Source: Anaerolineae bacterium (GTDB taxonomy: Bacteria > Chloroflexota > Anaerolineae > 4572-78 > J111). From it: a stretch of DNA of 64,000 bases. The notes beneath the pieces were generated by a model, which was given only the letters and a program-made list of their open reading frames with translations, did not search any database and was not told where the DNA came from. Where the stretch lies: the NCBI GenBank assembly GCA_023382535.1, contig JAHDWA010000053.1, forward strand, positions 9,991 to 73,990, written 5' to 3'. This document shows, one piece after another, positions 41,472-50,957 of the stretch. How positions within the stretch are numbered: position 1 is the first letter of the stretch; each line of letters starts with the position of its first letter. The translations under genes and the position numbers were made by a program.

Positions 41472-43220
41472 ATGAAGCCTGAAAGCCGGCGCCCGCGGGT
41501 CCTGATTTGCGACGCGATTGCCGAGGTCGGGGTGGAGATGCTGGCCCAGCACGCCGACGTGGATATAAAAACGAGCCTCAAGCCCCCCGAACTACTGGGG
41601 GTGATCGGCGACTACGAAGCGGTGGTGACCCGCAGCGCCACCCAAATTACCGCCGAGGTCATCGAGCACGGCCTGCGGCTGAAAGTCATCGGCCGGGCCG
41701 GGGCGGGCCTGGACAATATTGACATAGTTGCGGCCCAGAACCGTGAAATCAAGGTGGTCAACTGCCCCGACGCCAATACCATCGCCGTGGCCGAGCACAC
41801 CATGGCCCTGCTGCTGGCCCTGGCCCGCGGCCTGCCCCGCGCCGATTTGAGTTTGAAACAGGGCCAGTGGGAAAAGAGCAAATTTATGGGCACTGGCCTG
41901 TCCGGCAAAACCCTGGGCATTGTCGGCTTTGGCCGCATCGGGCGGGAAGTCGCCGCCCGCGCCCAGGCGTTTGGCATGAAAGTGATTATCAACCAGCGCC
42001 GGCCGACCCCGGAGTTGAACCTGGAGGCCGGGGTCGAGTCGGTGGACCTGCTGGAACTGCTGCAGGCGTCCGATTTTGTGACGCTGCACGTCCCCTCCAA
42101 AGCTGAAACCAAGAACCTGATCGGCGCAGAGCAGTTAGCCGTGATGAAGCCGACTGCTTACCTGATCAACACTGCCCGCGGGACGGTGGTAGATGAGGCG
42201 GCGCTGCTGGCTGCTTTGAATGAAGGCCGGCTGGCCGGCGCGGCGCTCGACGTCTTTGCCGAGGAGCCGGCCATCAACAACGTGCTGGCCCAGCACGAAC
42301 GGGTCATCGCCACGCCCCACATCGCCGCCAGCACCGAAGATGCCCAGCGCGCCGCCGCGATTACCATCGCAGAAAAGATAATTGAATTGATTCGAGAAGT
42401 GCGCAGCGAAAACCTGCTGGGGTTGCAGGTCGTCCCCATGGACAAGGTTTTTCCCCACGAGAAAGTAGACCAGCGCCGGGTGGATAAATTGGTGCGCCGC
42501 TTTGAGGTGGAAGGGCGGCTCTCCAACCCGCCCATTGTGGCCCAGGCCGGCGACCGTTACGTGGTGCTCGACGGCGCCACCCGCACCGCTGCCCTCAAAG
42601 AGCTGGGCTATCCCCACGTGATCGTCCAGGTAGCTCAATCTAAAGAACAGCTTGGGCTGCACACCTGGCTGCATGCCATCCGCCAGGCCAAGCCGGTTCA
42701 ACTGGTCAAATTGCTGCAAGGACTGCCCGAAATCTCCCTGATTGAGACCAGCAAGGACAAGATGCTCGACGACATGGCCGAGCTGGGGGGCCTGTGCTAC
42801 CTGCGGACCGTTGAAGGTAAGATGTTTATCATCCAGCGCAGCCAGGGCGTGAACCGCCTGGAGGCGTTGAACATCTTAACCGATGCTTATATCAACGCCT
42901 ATCAGGTTGCCCGCACCCTCACGAATGATATGGCGGTTCTGCGCCACGAATTTCCCGATCTGACTGCCCTGGTGGTCTTTCCCGAATATACCGTGGACCA
43001 GGTTTTGCAGATTGCCCAGGCGGGCCGGGTGCTGCCGGCCGGTATAACCCGCTTCATTATTCCGGGCCGGGTGCTGCGCCTCAACGCCGAGCTGCGCCAC
43101 TTGAAATCTGACCGCTCCCTGAGCGAAAAGAATGAATGGCTGCACCAACTGCTGATGGATAAGTTCGGCAAGAACAAAATTCGCTATTACCAGGAGCCGG
43201 TTTATCTATTGGACGAATAG
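41472..43220 (+). CDS. D-3-phosphoglycerate dehydrogenase fused to a SerK/ParB-like domain
   Basis: A 582-residue fusion. Residues 1-315 are a D-2-hydroxyacid dehydrogenase of the SerA type: NAD motif LGIVGFGRIGREVA near 155, catalytic Arg in INTARGTVVDEAAL, Glu in DVFAEEPAI, His in IATPHIAAS. They oxidise 3-phosphoglycerate in serine synthesis. In place of the usual ACT regulatory domain, residues 325-582 carry a ParB/Srx-fold domain (VDKLVRRFEVEGRLSNPPIV, then YVVLDGATRTAALKELGYPH). This resembles free-serine kinases of the SerK/SbnI type, which make O-phosphoserine. The AGGAGG site fixes the start. The coupling of the two activities is inferred, not shown. Confidence 0.88.
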   Translation: MKPESRRPRVLICDAIAEVGVEMLAQHADVDIKTSLKPPELLGVIGDYEAVVTRSATQITAEVIEHGLRLKVIGRAGAGLDNIDIVAAQNREIKVVNCPDANTIAVAEHTMALLLALARGLPRADLSLKQGQWEKSKFMGTGLSGKTLGIVGFGRIGREVAARAQAFGMKVIINQRRPTPELNLEAGVESVDLLELLQASDFVTLHVPSKAETKNLIGAEQLAVMKPTAYLINTARGTVVDEAALLAALNEGRLAGAALDVFAEEPAINNVLAQHERVIATPHIAASTEDAQRAAAITIAEKIIELIREVRSENLLGLQVVPMDKVFPHEKVDQRRVDKLVRRFEVEGRLSNPPIVAQAGDRYVVLDGATRTAALKELGYPHVIVQVAQSKEQLGLHTWLHAIRQAKPVQLVKLLQGLPEISLIETSKDKMLDDMAELGGLCYLRTVEGKMFIIQRSQGVNRLEALNILTDAYINAYQVARTLTNDMAVLRHEFPDLTALVVFPEYTVDQVLQIAQAGRVLPAGITRFIIPGRVLRLNAELRHLKSDRSLSEKNEWLHQLLMDKFGKNKIRYYQEPVYLLDE

Positions 43221-43282
43221 CTGTTGCAATTGTGTCCGGCTGGTGATAGAATGGAAACATCCCTAAGGAGAAAATATTAGCA

Positions 43283-44140
43283 ATGAAGAAACTGTTATTC
43301 CAATTCGATACCGACCCTGTCCCCAGTTCGTTTGATGGCGTCGTCGCCTATGATGGCGGCGCCGATCATCTCCTCTCGTTTCCCAATATGAACCCCGATA
43401 ACGTCGAGGGCATTGTGCATGGCGCGATCTTCACCCGGGGCGGGAAAGATAAGCAAAATACGGCCATTTTTGTGGGCGGCAGCAACCTGGCTCAAGGCGA
43501 AGCTCTCTTCGACGCCGTCCAACAGATTTTCTTTTCCGGCTTTCGGGTCTCGCTGATGCTCGATAGCAACGGCTGCAATACCACGGCCTCCGCCGCGGTG
43601 GCCCGGATTACCAGCCTGGGCAGCATTGCCGGTAAAAAAGCGGTTGTTTTTGCCGGGACCGGCCCGGTGGGGCAGCGCGGGGCCGTGCTGCTGGCCCAGG
43701 AAGGGGCGGCGGTGGTTCTCACCTCCCGCAAGCTGGACCGCGCCGAAGCGGCCTGCGCGGCGATGACTGAACGCTTTGGCGTCCCGCTGACCCCCATGCA
43801 AGTGTCAGACGCTGCCTCAACCCGGGCTGCCCTGGAGGGGGCGCAGGTCATCCTGGCGGCCGGCGCGTCAGGCATCGAACTGGTACCGGAGGCGCTGTGG
43901 CGGGACAATCCTACCCTGGAAATCATAGCCGACATCAACACCGTGCCTCCGCTGGGCGTGGGCGGCCTGGATATGATGGATAAGGGCGAAGTCCGCCACG
44001 ATAAAAAGTGTATCGGGGGGCTGGGAATTGGCAGCCTCAAGCTGAAGGTCCATCGGGCGGCAATTGCCCGCCTGTTTGAGGCCAACAATCAGGTTTTCGA
44101 CGCCGGGGAGATTTATGCCCTGGCCAAAGAGTTGGCTTAG
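43283..44140 (+). CDS. Methylene-tetrahydromethanopterin dehydrogenase-like (MtdB/MtdA type)
   Basis: A 285-residue protein strongly resembling NAD(P)-dependent methylene-H4MPT dehydrogenases of methylotrophs. It has the start KKLLFQFDTDPVPSSFDGVV, AYDGGADH, IFTRGGKDKQNTAIFVGGS, MLDSNGCNTTASAAVA, and the nucleotide-binding loop FAGTGPVGQRGAVLLAQEGA. The enzyme oxidises methylene-H4MPT in formaldehyde/C1 handling. It sits 62 bp downstream of the SerA-fusion gene and is probably co-transcribed, linking serine and C1 units. H4MPT-linked enzymes are unusual outside methylotrophs and archaea. A methylene-tetrahydrofolate role is the alternative. Confidence 0.85.
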   Translation: MKKLLFQFDTDPVPSSFDGVVAYDGGADHLLSFPNMNPDNVEGIVHGAIFTRGGKDKQNTAIFVGGSNLAQGEALFDAVQQIFFSGFRVSLMLDSNGCNTTASAAVARITSLGSIAGKKAVVFAGTGPVGQRGAVLLAQEGAAVVLTSRKLDRAEAACAAMTERFGVPLTPMQVSDAASTRAALEGAQVILAAGASGIELVPEALWRDNPTLEIIADINTVPPLGVGGLDMMDKGEVRHDKKCIGGLGIGSLKLKVHRAAIARLFEANNQVFDAGEIYALAKELA

Positions 44141-44175
44141 GCTTGGGTCAGCGTGACTTTTGCCGTCTCGATTGC

Positions 44176-44216
44176 CATCTCGTTCCCACGCTTCGCGTTA
44201 GTTTGGGAACGAGATG
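44176..44216. repeat. REP-like inverted repeat
   Basis: CATCTCGTTCCCA pairs perfectly with TGGGAACGAGATG across a 15-nt loop. A further AACGAGATGG half-site follows. There is no T-tract, so it is more likely a dispersed palindromic element than a terminator. Confidence 0.65.
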
Positions 44217-44273
44217 AGAACGAGATGGTAATCCAATTTTATTCACCCTTTTAATAGAGAAAGGAAAACGAAA

Positions 44274-44816
44274 ATGATGAATTACGAGCCGCTGAATGTT
44301 CTGCCGACGGATATTCAGCAAGATTGGCTGGCGACGCTGCAACGGCAAGCAAGCTCGCAGGCTCAGGGGCATTTTTATTTGGTCAGTGCCCGCCGGACCA
44401 AGCCCAAGTCTTTTGAAGAGCAGCGAGTCATTGTCCTGGTCGTTGACGAGAACGGCTTCCCTATCCCTAATGTTCGGGTCGCCTTCTCCTACAGCACCGC
44501 CGACCAATATACGCTCAGCCCTGACTTTCTGTGGAGCCCGCCGCCGCCTAACCGTGCATTCATCGTTCCGACCGGCGGCAGCGGGCAGATTGACCAGATC
44601 CAGGGCAGCGTGGTCAAGGAAGGGCAGCCGGGCGGCATTACCGTTTATATCTTTGAGCCGGAATATTCCAGCGATGTCGTTACCGGCGCCGGCATGCTGG
44701 CCGACCACACCGGCCTGCACCTGACCTTCCAACTGCGCCGCACCGGCGTCGTGCCGTTAATGGATCGCCTGGCCAGCATCGAAGCCCGTTTGGCTGCGCT
44801 TGAGGCCAGGGGCTAA
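44274..44816 (+). CDS. Hypothetical protein with beta domain and C-terminal coiled coil
   Basis: 180 residues. The middle reads IVLVVDENGFPIPNVRVAFSYS, which looks like a carboxypeptidase-regulatory/Ig-like beta-sandwich, ending in TGLHLTFQLRRTG. The last 20 residues (MDRLASIEARLAALEAR) form a short trimeric-type coiled coil. It has no signal peptide or catalytic motif. The start is the first of two Met codons behind AGAAAGGAAAA. It is closed by a clear terminator. A multimeric structural role is plausible; no family is recognised. Confidence 0.7.
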   Translation: MMNYEPLNVLPTDIQQDWLATLQRQASSQAQGHFYLVSARRTKPKSFEEQRVIVLVVDENGFPIPNVRVAFSYSTADQYTLSPDFLWSPPPPNRAFIVPTGGSGQIDQIQGSVVKEGQPGGITVYIFEPEYSSDVVTGAGMLADHTGLHLTFQLRRTGVVPLMDRLASIEARLAALEARG

Positions 44817-44841
44817 CTTCTTTTCACTTTTACTGCTTATA

Positions 44842-44878
44842 AAACCTGTCGGGTCTAGCCAACCTGGCAGGTTTTTTT
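44842..44878 (+). terminator. Rho-independent terminator
   Basis: AAACCTGTC pairs with GGCAGGTTT (one G-U) across a 15-nt loop, followed by TTTT. It ends the 41472-44816 transcript. Confidence 0.85.
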
Positions 44879-44965
44879 ACTTACAGTCCCTGTGCTGATT
44901 GTCATATTCCACAGTGTGCATTATAATTTCTCCCCACCAAGTTGTCTCAAAAAAGGAAAATAAGG

Positions 44966-46369
44966 ATGGAACTACAATTTTGGGGTGCGGCGCAAACCGT
45001 GACCGGTTCGATGCACCTTTTGAAGGTCAATAATTACCATATTTTGCTCGACTGCGGGCTGTATCAGGGACCGCGTAAAGAGGCCTTTGAGCGGAACAGA
45101 AATTTTCCCTTTGACCCGACCGAAATTGACGCCCTCATCGTCTCTCATGCCCACATTGATCACATCGGCAACATTCCCACCCTGGTCAAAAACGGCTATC
45201 GCGGGCCAATCTGGGCGACCTCGGCGACCCGCGACCTGGCGGCAATTATGCTGCGCGACTCGGCCCATATCCAGGAGAGCGACGTGGAATATGTCAATAA
45301 ACGCCGGGTCAAGCAGGGTAAAAAACCGTTTGAGCCGCTTTACACGCAGGCCGACGCGCTGGAAGCGCTGGCCCTTTTTCAATCCATCGAATATGATCGC
45401 ACCTTTAGCCCTGTGCCCGGCATTCAGGTTCGCTATCGAGATGCCGGCCACCTGCTGGGATCAGCCTCGGTCACGCTGGATATAGATGACGGGGGCAAGC
45501 GCAAGCGGCTGGTTTTCAGCGGCGATGTGGGCCGGACCCGGTTGCCCATCCTGCGCGATCCGCAGCCGGTGGAGGGTGCGGATTTCATCATCATGGAAAG
45601 CACCTACGGTGGGCGCACTCACGAGCCGCCTGAGGAAGCGCGGGCTGAACTGAAGGACATGGTGGTCGAAGCCGTCCAGAGAAACGGCAAAATCATTATT
45701 CCGGCCTTTGCCCTGGGCCGCACCCAGGAACTGGTTTATGCCCTGCACGTGATGAAGGATGCGGGCGAGCTGCCCAATATTCGCATCTACGTGGACAGCC
45801 CGCTGGCCGTCAATGCCACCGAGATTTTTCGCCTGCACCCCGAAGCCTACGATCAGGAAATGAAGGATTTTATCAAAGCGACCAACAGCCACAATCCTTT
45901 TGGCTTTGAAGGGATTACTTACACCCGTGATGTGGAAGAGTCGAAAGCCCTGAACGAGTTGAACCAGCCGGCCATTATTATCAGCGCCTCCGGTATGTGT
46001 GAATCGGGCCGGATTTTGCACCATCTCAAGCACAATATCAGCGACGAGCGCAATATGATTTTGTTTGTCGGCTACCAGGCCGAAAATACCCTGGGCCGAC
46101 GAATTCTGGATGGCCAGCCGCTGGTGTCCATTTTTGGGGATGAGTACCCGGTTAGGGCCAAGGTGTTCAAACTCAACGGCTATTCGGCTCACGCCGACCA
46201 CAACGGTCTGCTCGATTGGTTGAAGATGGCCCAGGAGCGCGGCCATCCCCGCCAGTTATTTTTAGTGCATGGCGAAATGGAAGGGGCGACGGCTATCGCC
46301 GAGGCGGCCCGCCAGCAGGGAATACCAGAGGTTCATATCCCGGCCCGGGGCCAGGCATTTGTGTTATAA
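44966..46369 (+). CDS. Beta-CASP metallo-beta-lactamase-fold nuclease
   Basis: A 467-residue RNA-processing-type hydrolase of the CPSF73/RNase J-like superfamily. The metal motif is SHAHIDHIGN near residue 60, and later metal ligands are in DAGHLLGSAS and FSGDVGRT. Beta-CASP motifs are MESTYGGRTHE, IIPAFALGRTQE and IISASGMCESGRILHHL, and the RMMBL tail is NGYSAHADHNGLLDWL. It probably cleaves RNA in the cytoplasm. The start at 44966 follows AAGG; the frame opens at 44942. It is followed by the deformylase gene after 18 bp. Confidence 0.9.
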   Translation: MELQFWGAAQTVTGSMHLLKVNNYHILLDCGLYQGPRKEAFERNRNFPFDPTEIDALIVSHAHIDHIGNIPTLVKNGYRGPIWATSATRDLAAIMLRDSAHIQESDVEYVNKRRVKQGKKPFEPLYTQADALEALALFQSIEYDRTFSPVPGIQVRYRDAGHLLGSASVTLDIDDGGKRKRLVFSGDVGRTRLPILRDPQPVEGADFIIMESTYGGRTHEPPEEARAELKDMVVEAVQRNGKIIIPAFALGRTQELVYALHVMKDAGELPNIRIYVDSPLAVNATEIFRLHPEAYDQEMKDFIKATNSHNPFGFEGITYTRDVEESKALNELNQPAIIISASGMCESGRILHHLKHNISDERNMILFVGYQAENTLGRRILDGQPLVSIFGDEYPVRAKVFKLNGYSAHADHNGLLDWLKMAQERGHPRQLFLVHGEMEGATAIAEAARQQGIPEVHIPARGQAFVL

Positions 46370-46387
46370 CGTCCAACGGAAAAAAGT

Positions 46388-46939
46388 ATGGCGATAAGAG
46401 ATATTGTTCTGTACACGGATAACGAAGCAGCGCTGCGCAAAAAAAGCGAGCCGGTGCGCTCGGTCAACCGGCGGGTTAAAAAACTCATCGAAGATTTAAA
46501 GGACACGCTCATGGCTCACCCCGAGGGCATTGGCCTGGCCGCGCCTCAGATCAACGTGCCGAGCCGGGTGATCGTCGTGCGCCTGGGAGGCAAAGGTGAC
46601 AGCTCAAAAGAACCTGGCCCGCCTGTCGCCCTGATTAACCCCGAAATTATCGAGTCCCGGCGCGACGAGCGGGATTTTGATGGCTGTCTCAGCTTTCCCG
46701 GCCTCTACGCTGAGACGGTGCGCCCCCACTCTCTCAAAGTGCAGGGTTTGGATGAATGGGGTAAGCCCTTCACCCGCACCTTTGAAGGGTTTGATGCGGT
46801 CCTGATTCACCACGAAATTGACCACCTGGACGGGATTCTGTTTATTGATCGGGTCGCCACCATTGACGACCTTTACCGGGTGCGTGAGGATAAAAACGGC
46901 GAACTGGTCAGGGTTCCGGTGACAGCCGAGGGAGTGTAA
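46388..46939 (+). CDS. def: Peptide deformylase
   Basis: Removes the N-formyl group from new proteins; 183 residues. All three motifs are present: GIGLAAPQINV near 50, DGCLSFPGLYAE with the metal-binding Cys, and HHEIDHLDG with the two histidines and catalytic Glu. The ordinary I of GCLSIP is F, a small change seen in variants. It is preceded by a beta-CASP nuclease gene and followed by a strong hairpin. Confidence 0.95.
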   Translation: MAIRDIVLYTDNEAALRKKSEPVRSVNRRVKKLIEDLKDTLMAHPEGIGLAAPQINVPSRVIVVRLGGKGDSSKEPGPPVALINPEIIESRRDERDFDGCLSFPGLYAETVRPHSLKVQGLDEWGKPFTRTFEGFDAVLIHHEIDHLDGILFIDRVATIDDLYRVREDKNGELVRVPVTAEGV

Positions 46940-46950
46940 AATGACTGCTG

Positions 46951-47006
46951 ACCGACGACCGCAGACCGCCGTATACGGTAATAGCGGTCTGCGGTCAGCC
47001 GTCGGT
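46951..47006. terminator. Long hairpin after def
   Basis: ACCGAC-GACCGCAGACCGC pairs with GCGGTCTGCGGTC-(AGCC)-GTCGGT, a 19-bp stem with a 4-nt bulge, followed by GGTCTTCTTT. It can act as a terminator for def. The simple direct/inverted GACCGC motif also resembles a dispersed repeat. Confidence 0.55.
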
Positions 47007-47056
47007 GGTCTTCTTTAGTAAATCCACGTTGAATTAATAATCTAAGGAGGGGCATC

Positions 47057-47887
47057 GTGGCCGAAAGAGTTTTATCCCAAACACAGCTTGTTTTGCGGCA
47101 GCAGGAGCGGGCCAGGTATTGGTCCAGCATCCAGGTGGTAGTCTGGTGGGTTATTATCCTGGGCCTGGTTATCTTCGCTTTTAGCGGGGTTAGCTTTAAC
47201 CTGGGATCTGTCACTATCAGAACCATCAAGCTGGATACCGAATTTATTGCCACCTGGTGGCCCTTTATCAGCCAGGGGGTGCCTCAAACCTTGTGGATTT
47301 CGGCAGTTTCGATTATCTTTGCCAGCCTTTTGGCTTTATTGTCAGCCCTGGGCCGCCTCTCCGGTATCCCGCCGCTGGTGGCTCTGTCCAGCTTCTATGT
47401 TTCTCTCATCCGCGGAACCCCCCTTTATCTCCAAATCTTTTTCTTCTTCCTGGCTTTACCCCAAATTGGAATCAAACTTCCCCCCGCTGTGGCCGGGGTG
47501 CTGGCCCTCTCGTTGAACTACGGCGCTTATATGAGCGAGATCTTCCGGGCCGGCATTTCGAGTGTGAGCCGGGGCCAGCGTGAAGCGGCCACAGCTCTGG
47601 GGATGACCAACGGGCAGATGATGCGCCGGATTGTTTTACCGCAGGCGCTGCGCCTGGTGGTGCCGCCTACCGGCAATGAGTTCATCGCCATGCTCAAAGA
47701 CTCGGCCCTGGTATCGGCCACCGGCTTTGTGCAGGAGATCATGTGGCGGGCGCAAAAGGTGGGCCGGGCCAATTTTAGAGGCTTGGAAGCGCTGCTCATC
47801 GCCGCTTTGTGGTACTGGTTAATGACGATTATTTTCTCGTTCATTCAGGCGAACATTGAGAAGCGCATGTCGCGGGGAGATCGCTAA
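47057..47887 (+). CDS. Amino-acid ABC transporter permease (HisM/GlnP type)
   Basis: A 276-residue polar amino-acid permease. It has an N-terminal cytoplasmic extension, about five TM helices, the substrate-channel stretch [21 protein letters not shown], and the EAA loop [25 protein letters not shown]. It starts at GTG with AAGGAGG upstream. It pairs with the ATPase gene 2 bp downstream. No periplasmic binding protein is encoded beside it. Confidence 0.93.
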   Translation: MAERVLSQTQLVLRQQERARYWSSIQVVVWWVIILGLVIFAFSGVSFNLGSVTIRTIKLDTEFIATWWPFISQGVPQTLWISAVSIIFASLLALLSALGRLSGIPPLVALSSFYVSLIRGTPLYLQIFFFFLALPQIGIKLPPAVAGVLALSLNYGAYMSEIFRAGISSVSRGQREAATALGMTNGQMMRRIVLPQALRLVVPPTGNEFIAMLKDSALVSATGFVQEIMWRAQKVGRANFRGLEALLIAALWYWLMTIIFSFIQANIEKRMSRGDR

Positions 47888-47889
47888 CC

Positions 47890-48657
47890 ATGGCTATCAT
47901 TGAAATTGAGGATTTGCACAAAAACTTTGGCCCGTTGGAGGTGCTGAAAGGCGTCTCCTTAGACGTGGAGCAGGGCGAAGTGGTCACCATTATCGGCCGG
48001 TCTGGCTCAGGCAAATCTACCCTGCTGCGCTGTGTTAATTTCTTAGAGCAGCCTACCCACGGCCGAATTGCGGTGGATGGATTATCGGTGCATATAGAGC
48101 AGCATAAATTGAACGGCATCCAAAAACAGGCCATTCACGATATCCGGCTGCGTACCGGCATGGTCTTTCAGGAGTTCAATCTCTTCCCGCACCTGTCGGT
48201 GATAGAGAATTTGATTGAAGCCCCGGTTACCGTCAAGAAGATGAAAAAAAATGAGGCCGTCGCTATCGGCGAACAGTTTTTAGCCAAAGTCGGCCTCAGC
48301 GCCAAGCGGGATGAGTATCCCAACCGGCTCTCCGGCGGGCAGAAGCAGCGGGTGGCCATCGCCCGCGCCCTGACCATGCAGCCCAAGGTCATGCTCTTTG
48401 ATGAACCGACCAGCGCCCTTGACCCGGAGCTGATCGGCGAGGTGTTGGAGGTCATGAAGCAACTGGCCGACGAGGGCATGACCATGCTCGTCGTGACCCA
48501 CGAAATGTCCTTTGCCCACGATGTGTCGCATCGCCTGGTCTTTATGGAAGGGGGCGTCATCGCCGAGCAGGGGCCGCCGGCGCAGCTTTTTGATAGCCCT
48601 CAAAATCCCCAAACCAGAATGTTTTTGCAGCGGGTGATTTCCAGAGCCGAAAGATAG
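47890..48657 (+). CDS. Amino-acid ABC transporter ATP-binding protein (GlnQ type)
   Basis: A 255-residue ATPase. Walker [10 protein letters not shown] is near residue 40, the signature is [17 protein letters not shown], and Walker [15 protein letters not shown] is followed by the H-loop in [15 protein letters not shown]. It energises import of a polar amino acid with the upstream permease. The STAND ATPase gene begins 9 bp after its stop. Confidence 0.94.
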   Translation: MAIIEIEDLHKNFGPLEVLKGVSLDVEQGEVVTIIGRSGSGKSTLLRCVNFLEQPTHGRIAVDGLSVHIEQHKLNGIQKQAIHDIRLRTGMVFQEFNLFPHLSVIENLIEAPVTVKKMKKNEAVAIGEQFLAKVGLSAKRDEYPNRLSGGQKQRVAIARALTMQPKVMLFDEPTSALDPELIGEVLEVMKQLADEGMTMLVVTHEMSFAHDVSHRLVFMEGGVIAEQGPPAQLFDSPQNPQTRMFLQRVISRAER

Positions 48658-48666
48658 TCAAATCTA

Positions 48667-50925
48667 GTGATGCTCCAACGCTTTAATCTACAAAATATAA
48701 GGGCATTATTAACTGAGGGTTTTACCGACGAAGAACTACGTCGCCTCTGTTACGATGTACCTGATTTTAGGCATGTTTATGATCAATTAGCTCGAAATAC
48801 TGGAAAAAGTGAAATCATTGATCGGCTTATTGAACATGCTGATCGGAGATTACAGGTAGAAATTCTTCTAACACTGGTCGAAAAGAGTAACCCTGCCAGA
48901 TTTGAAAAGCATAAACCATATACTGAGGTTTCCCTATTTCCTTCAACATTTTCAATGTCTGAAATTCCTCATAACTTACCCAATCCTGACTATATCCAAT
49001 TCGTTGGGCGAGAGGAAGAAGCAGCTCGTTTACACGAGTTGCTTTCGTGGAAAAGTCGAGCTTGGGTAATTGTCATAGATGGTATTGGTGGTATCGGTAA
49101 AAGTGCTTTGGCATTGGAGTTAGGGCATTATTACTTGCGTGATTATCATCGTATCTCTCCTGAAAATCGCTTCGAAGCCATCATCTGGACGAGTGCTAAA
49201 CAAACGGTGCTGACGGCAGAGGGCATCAAGACGCGCCACCAAGTTCTTCGTACGCTGGATGATATTTACATGGCTATTGCTGCCGCCTTGCAGCGTGAAG
49301 ACATCACCCGTGCCCGCCCCGAAGAACAGGCCGAAGTGGTCCGCAACGCTTTAACCCGCCAGCGCACCCTACTTATTGTAGACAATCTCGAAACCGTAGA
49401 CGATGAAGCGGTCTTAAATTTCCTGCGTGAATTGCCTGCTCCAACCAAAGCTATCGTCACCACCCGTCACCGGCTTGATGTGGCCTATCCAGTGCGACTA
49501 GTGGGCATGCCCTGGGAGGATGCCCAAAAACTGATTACTCAAGAGGGTGAAAAAAAAGGTGTTAGTCTGAATCAAGATGAGACCCACCATCTCTATAAGC
49601 GTACCGGCGGTGTGCCGCTGGCGCTCGTCTGGAGTGTGGCTCAAATGGGCCTGGGTTACGGTATCGAGGCAGTGCTGACTCGTCTCGGCCAACCCAGCAA
49701 CGACATTGCCCGCTTCTGCTTCGAGGGTGCAGTCGAGCGCATCCGGGGCAAATCTGCCCACAAGTTACTCTTGGCCCTGGCCCTCTTTGCCGCTGCCGCC
49801 AGCCGGGAGGCGCTTGGCTACGTGACTGATTTGCCAGAGTTGGATCGGGATGAAGGGTTGGTGGAGTTGGAGAAGTTATCCCTTGTAAACAGGCAAGCTG
49901 GTCGTTTCTCATTGCTACCTTTAACCCGTTCCTTTTTAATGAATGAGTTAAAGCAGCTACCCGAGTTTACCACTTCCGCTTTTGAGCAAGCGTTGAAATA
50001 CTATGAACAGCTTATAACACCTGCATTGGAGATACGTATAGGTGTCCCCTATTGGGATGGATTGATAAACTACGCTCAAGCTGAAAGTTTGGAACAAGAA
50101 TGGGTTAATCTTGCCCAATTCATTCGCCAAACTCTAGATCAACACCTTTACCAGGCAGCACTCAATTTATTTTTACCTGTTGTACATTTTCTTCATATCT
50201 GGGGATTGTGGGATGAACGCTTGCAGCTTAGCCGTGAGATGTGCCAAGCAGCACATGAGCTGGGCGACTCCGCCGAGGTATGGTTATGGATTGATGCAAT
50301 CGGCTTTATATTGCGTGAACGACATCAGTTTGATGAGTGTCTCCAGGCTCTCAAAACAGGTAAATTGCTCGCACAACAATTTAACCTTGATGACGCTTCT
50401 CTCTTGGCGGATGTTTATGAGGCCAATTTATATACCCAAATAGGTGATATTGATTTTGCCCAACAGAAAATTGAGAATTCATTAAGGCAAGTGGATCTAA
50501 ATTTTGTACTTGAGCACGGCTCTCCGATCCGTCGTATTATTATCGAGCGAGTTATTCGTATGGCTGCGTTGTTAAGCAGACTGCAACAGGATTTTGTCCG
50601 TGAAAAAGAATTGTATGAATACGATTTAGCCTTGCGGCGTTCAATTGGCGAAAATCCAGCTCCGGCATTGTCGAGTCTAGCTTATGTGAGCTTAAAGCTC
50701 AACGATGTTGGGTTGGCTGTAAAATTCTTGGGCGAAGCATTGGCTACCGCCAAACAAAAGGATATGGGCTGGATCAATTATGAATTGGCGGTCGTGGCTG
50801 AAAAAAAAGGAGAATTTCAAGAAGCACGACGTCTCGGTGTTCTGGCACTAGAAAAATTCACTTACCTTAAGCTTGAGGATTTGGTGCAAGAATGTCAGGC
50901 ATTCTTAGCTCGTTTACCGAAGTAG
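48667..50925 (+). CDS. EAD / NB-ARC-type STAND ATPase with TPRs
   Basis: About 752 residues; the start is GTG 48667 or ATG 48670. Residues 1-85 (NIRALLTEGFTDEELRRLCYDVPDF, then GKSEIIDRLIEHADRRLQVE) match the small helical effector-associated domains of bacterial conflict systems. The NB-ARC ATPase follows: P-loop IDGIGGIGKSALALELG near 140, Walker B RTLLIVDNLETVD, sensor region AIVTTRHRLDVAYP, GVPLALVWS. The rest is TPR-like helices. EADs recruit a partner effector through like-like contacts, so the toxic partner may be elsewhere. The gene is only 9 bp after glnQ; its lower GC than the neighbours suggests later acquisition. Confidence 0.85.
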   Translation: MMLQRFNLQNIRALLTEGFTDEELRRLCYDVPDFRHVYDQLARNTGKSEIIDRLIEHADRRLQVEILLTLVEKSNPARFEKHKPYTEVSLFPSTFSMSEIPHNLPNPDYIQFVGREEEAARLHELLSWKSRAWVIVIDGIGGIGKSALALELGHYYLRDYHRISPENRFEAIIWTSAKQTVLTAEGIKTRHQVLRTLDDIYMAIAAALQREDITRARPEEQAEVVRNALTRQRTLLIVDNLETVDDEAVLNFLRELPAPTKAIVTTRHRLDVAYPVRLVGMPWEDAQKLITQEGEKKGVSLNQDETHHLYKRTGGVPLALVWSVAQMGLGYGIEAVLTRLGQPSNDIARFCFEGAVERIRGKSAHKLLLALALFAAAASREALGYVTDLPELDRDEGLVELEKLSLVNRQAGRFSLLPLTRSFLMNELKQLPEFTTSAFEQALKYYEQLITPALEIRIGVPYWDGLINYAQAESLEQEWVNLAQFIRQTLDQHLYQAALNLFLPVVHFLHIWGLWDERLQLSREMCQAAHELGDSAEVWLWIDAIGFILRERHQFDECLQALKTGKLLAQQFNLDDASLLADVYEANLYTQIGDIDFAQQKIENSLRQVDLNFVLEHGSPIRRIIIERVIRMAALLSRLQQDFVREKELYEYDLALRRSIGENPAPALSSLAYVSLKLNDVGLAVKFLGEALATAKQKDMGWINYELAVVAEKKGEFQEARRLGVLALEKFTYLKLEDLVQECQAFLARLPK

Positions 50926-50957
50926 GCCGTAGTCTTAAGGAGATTTGCTAATTGCGT

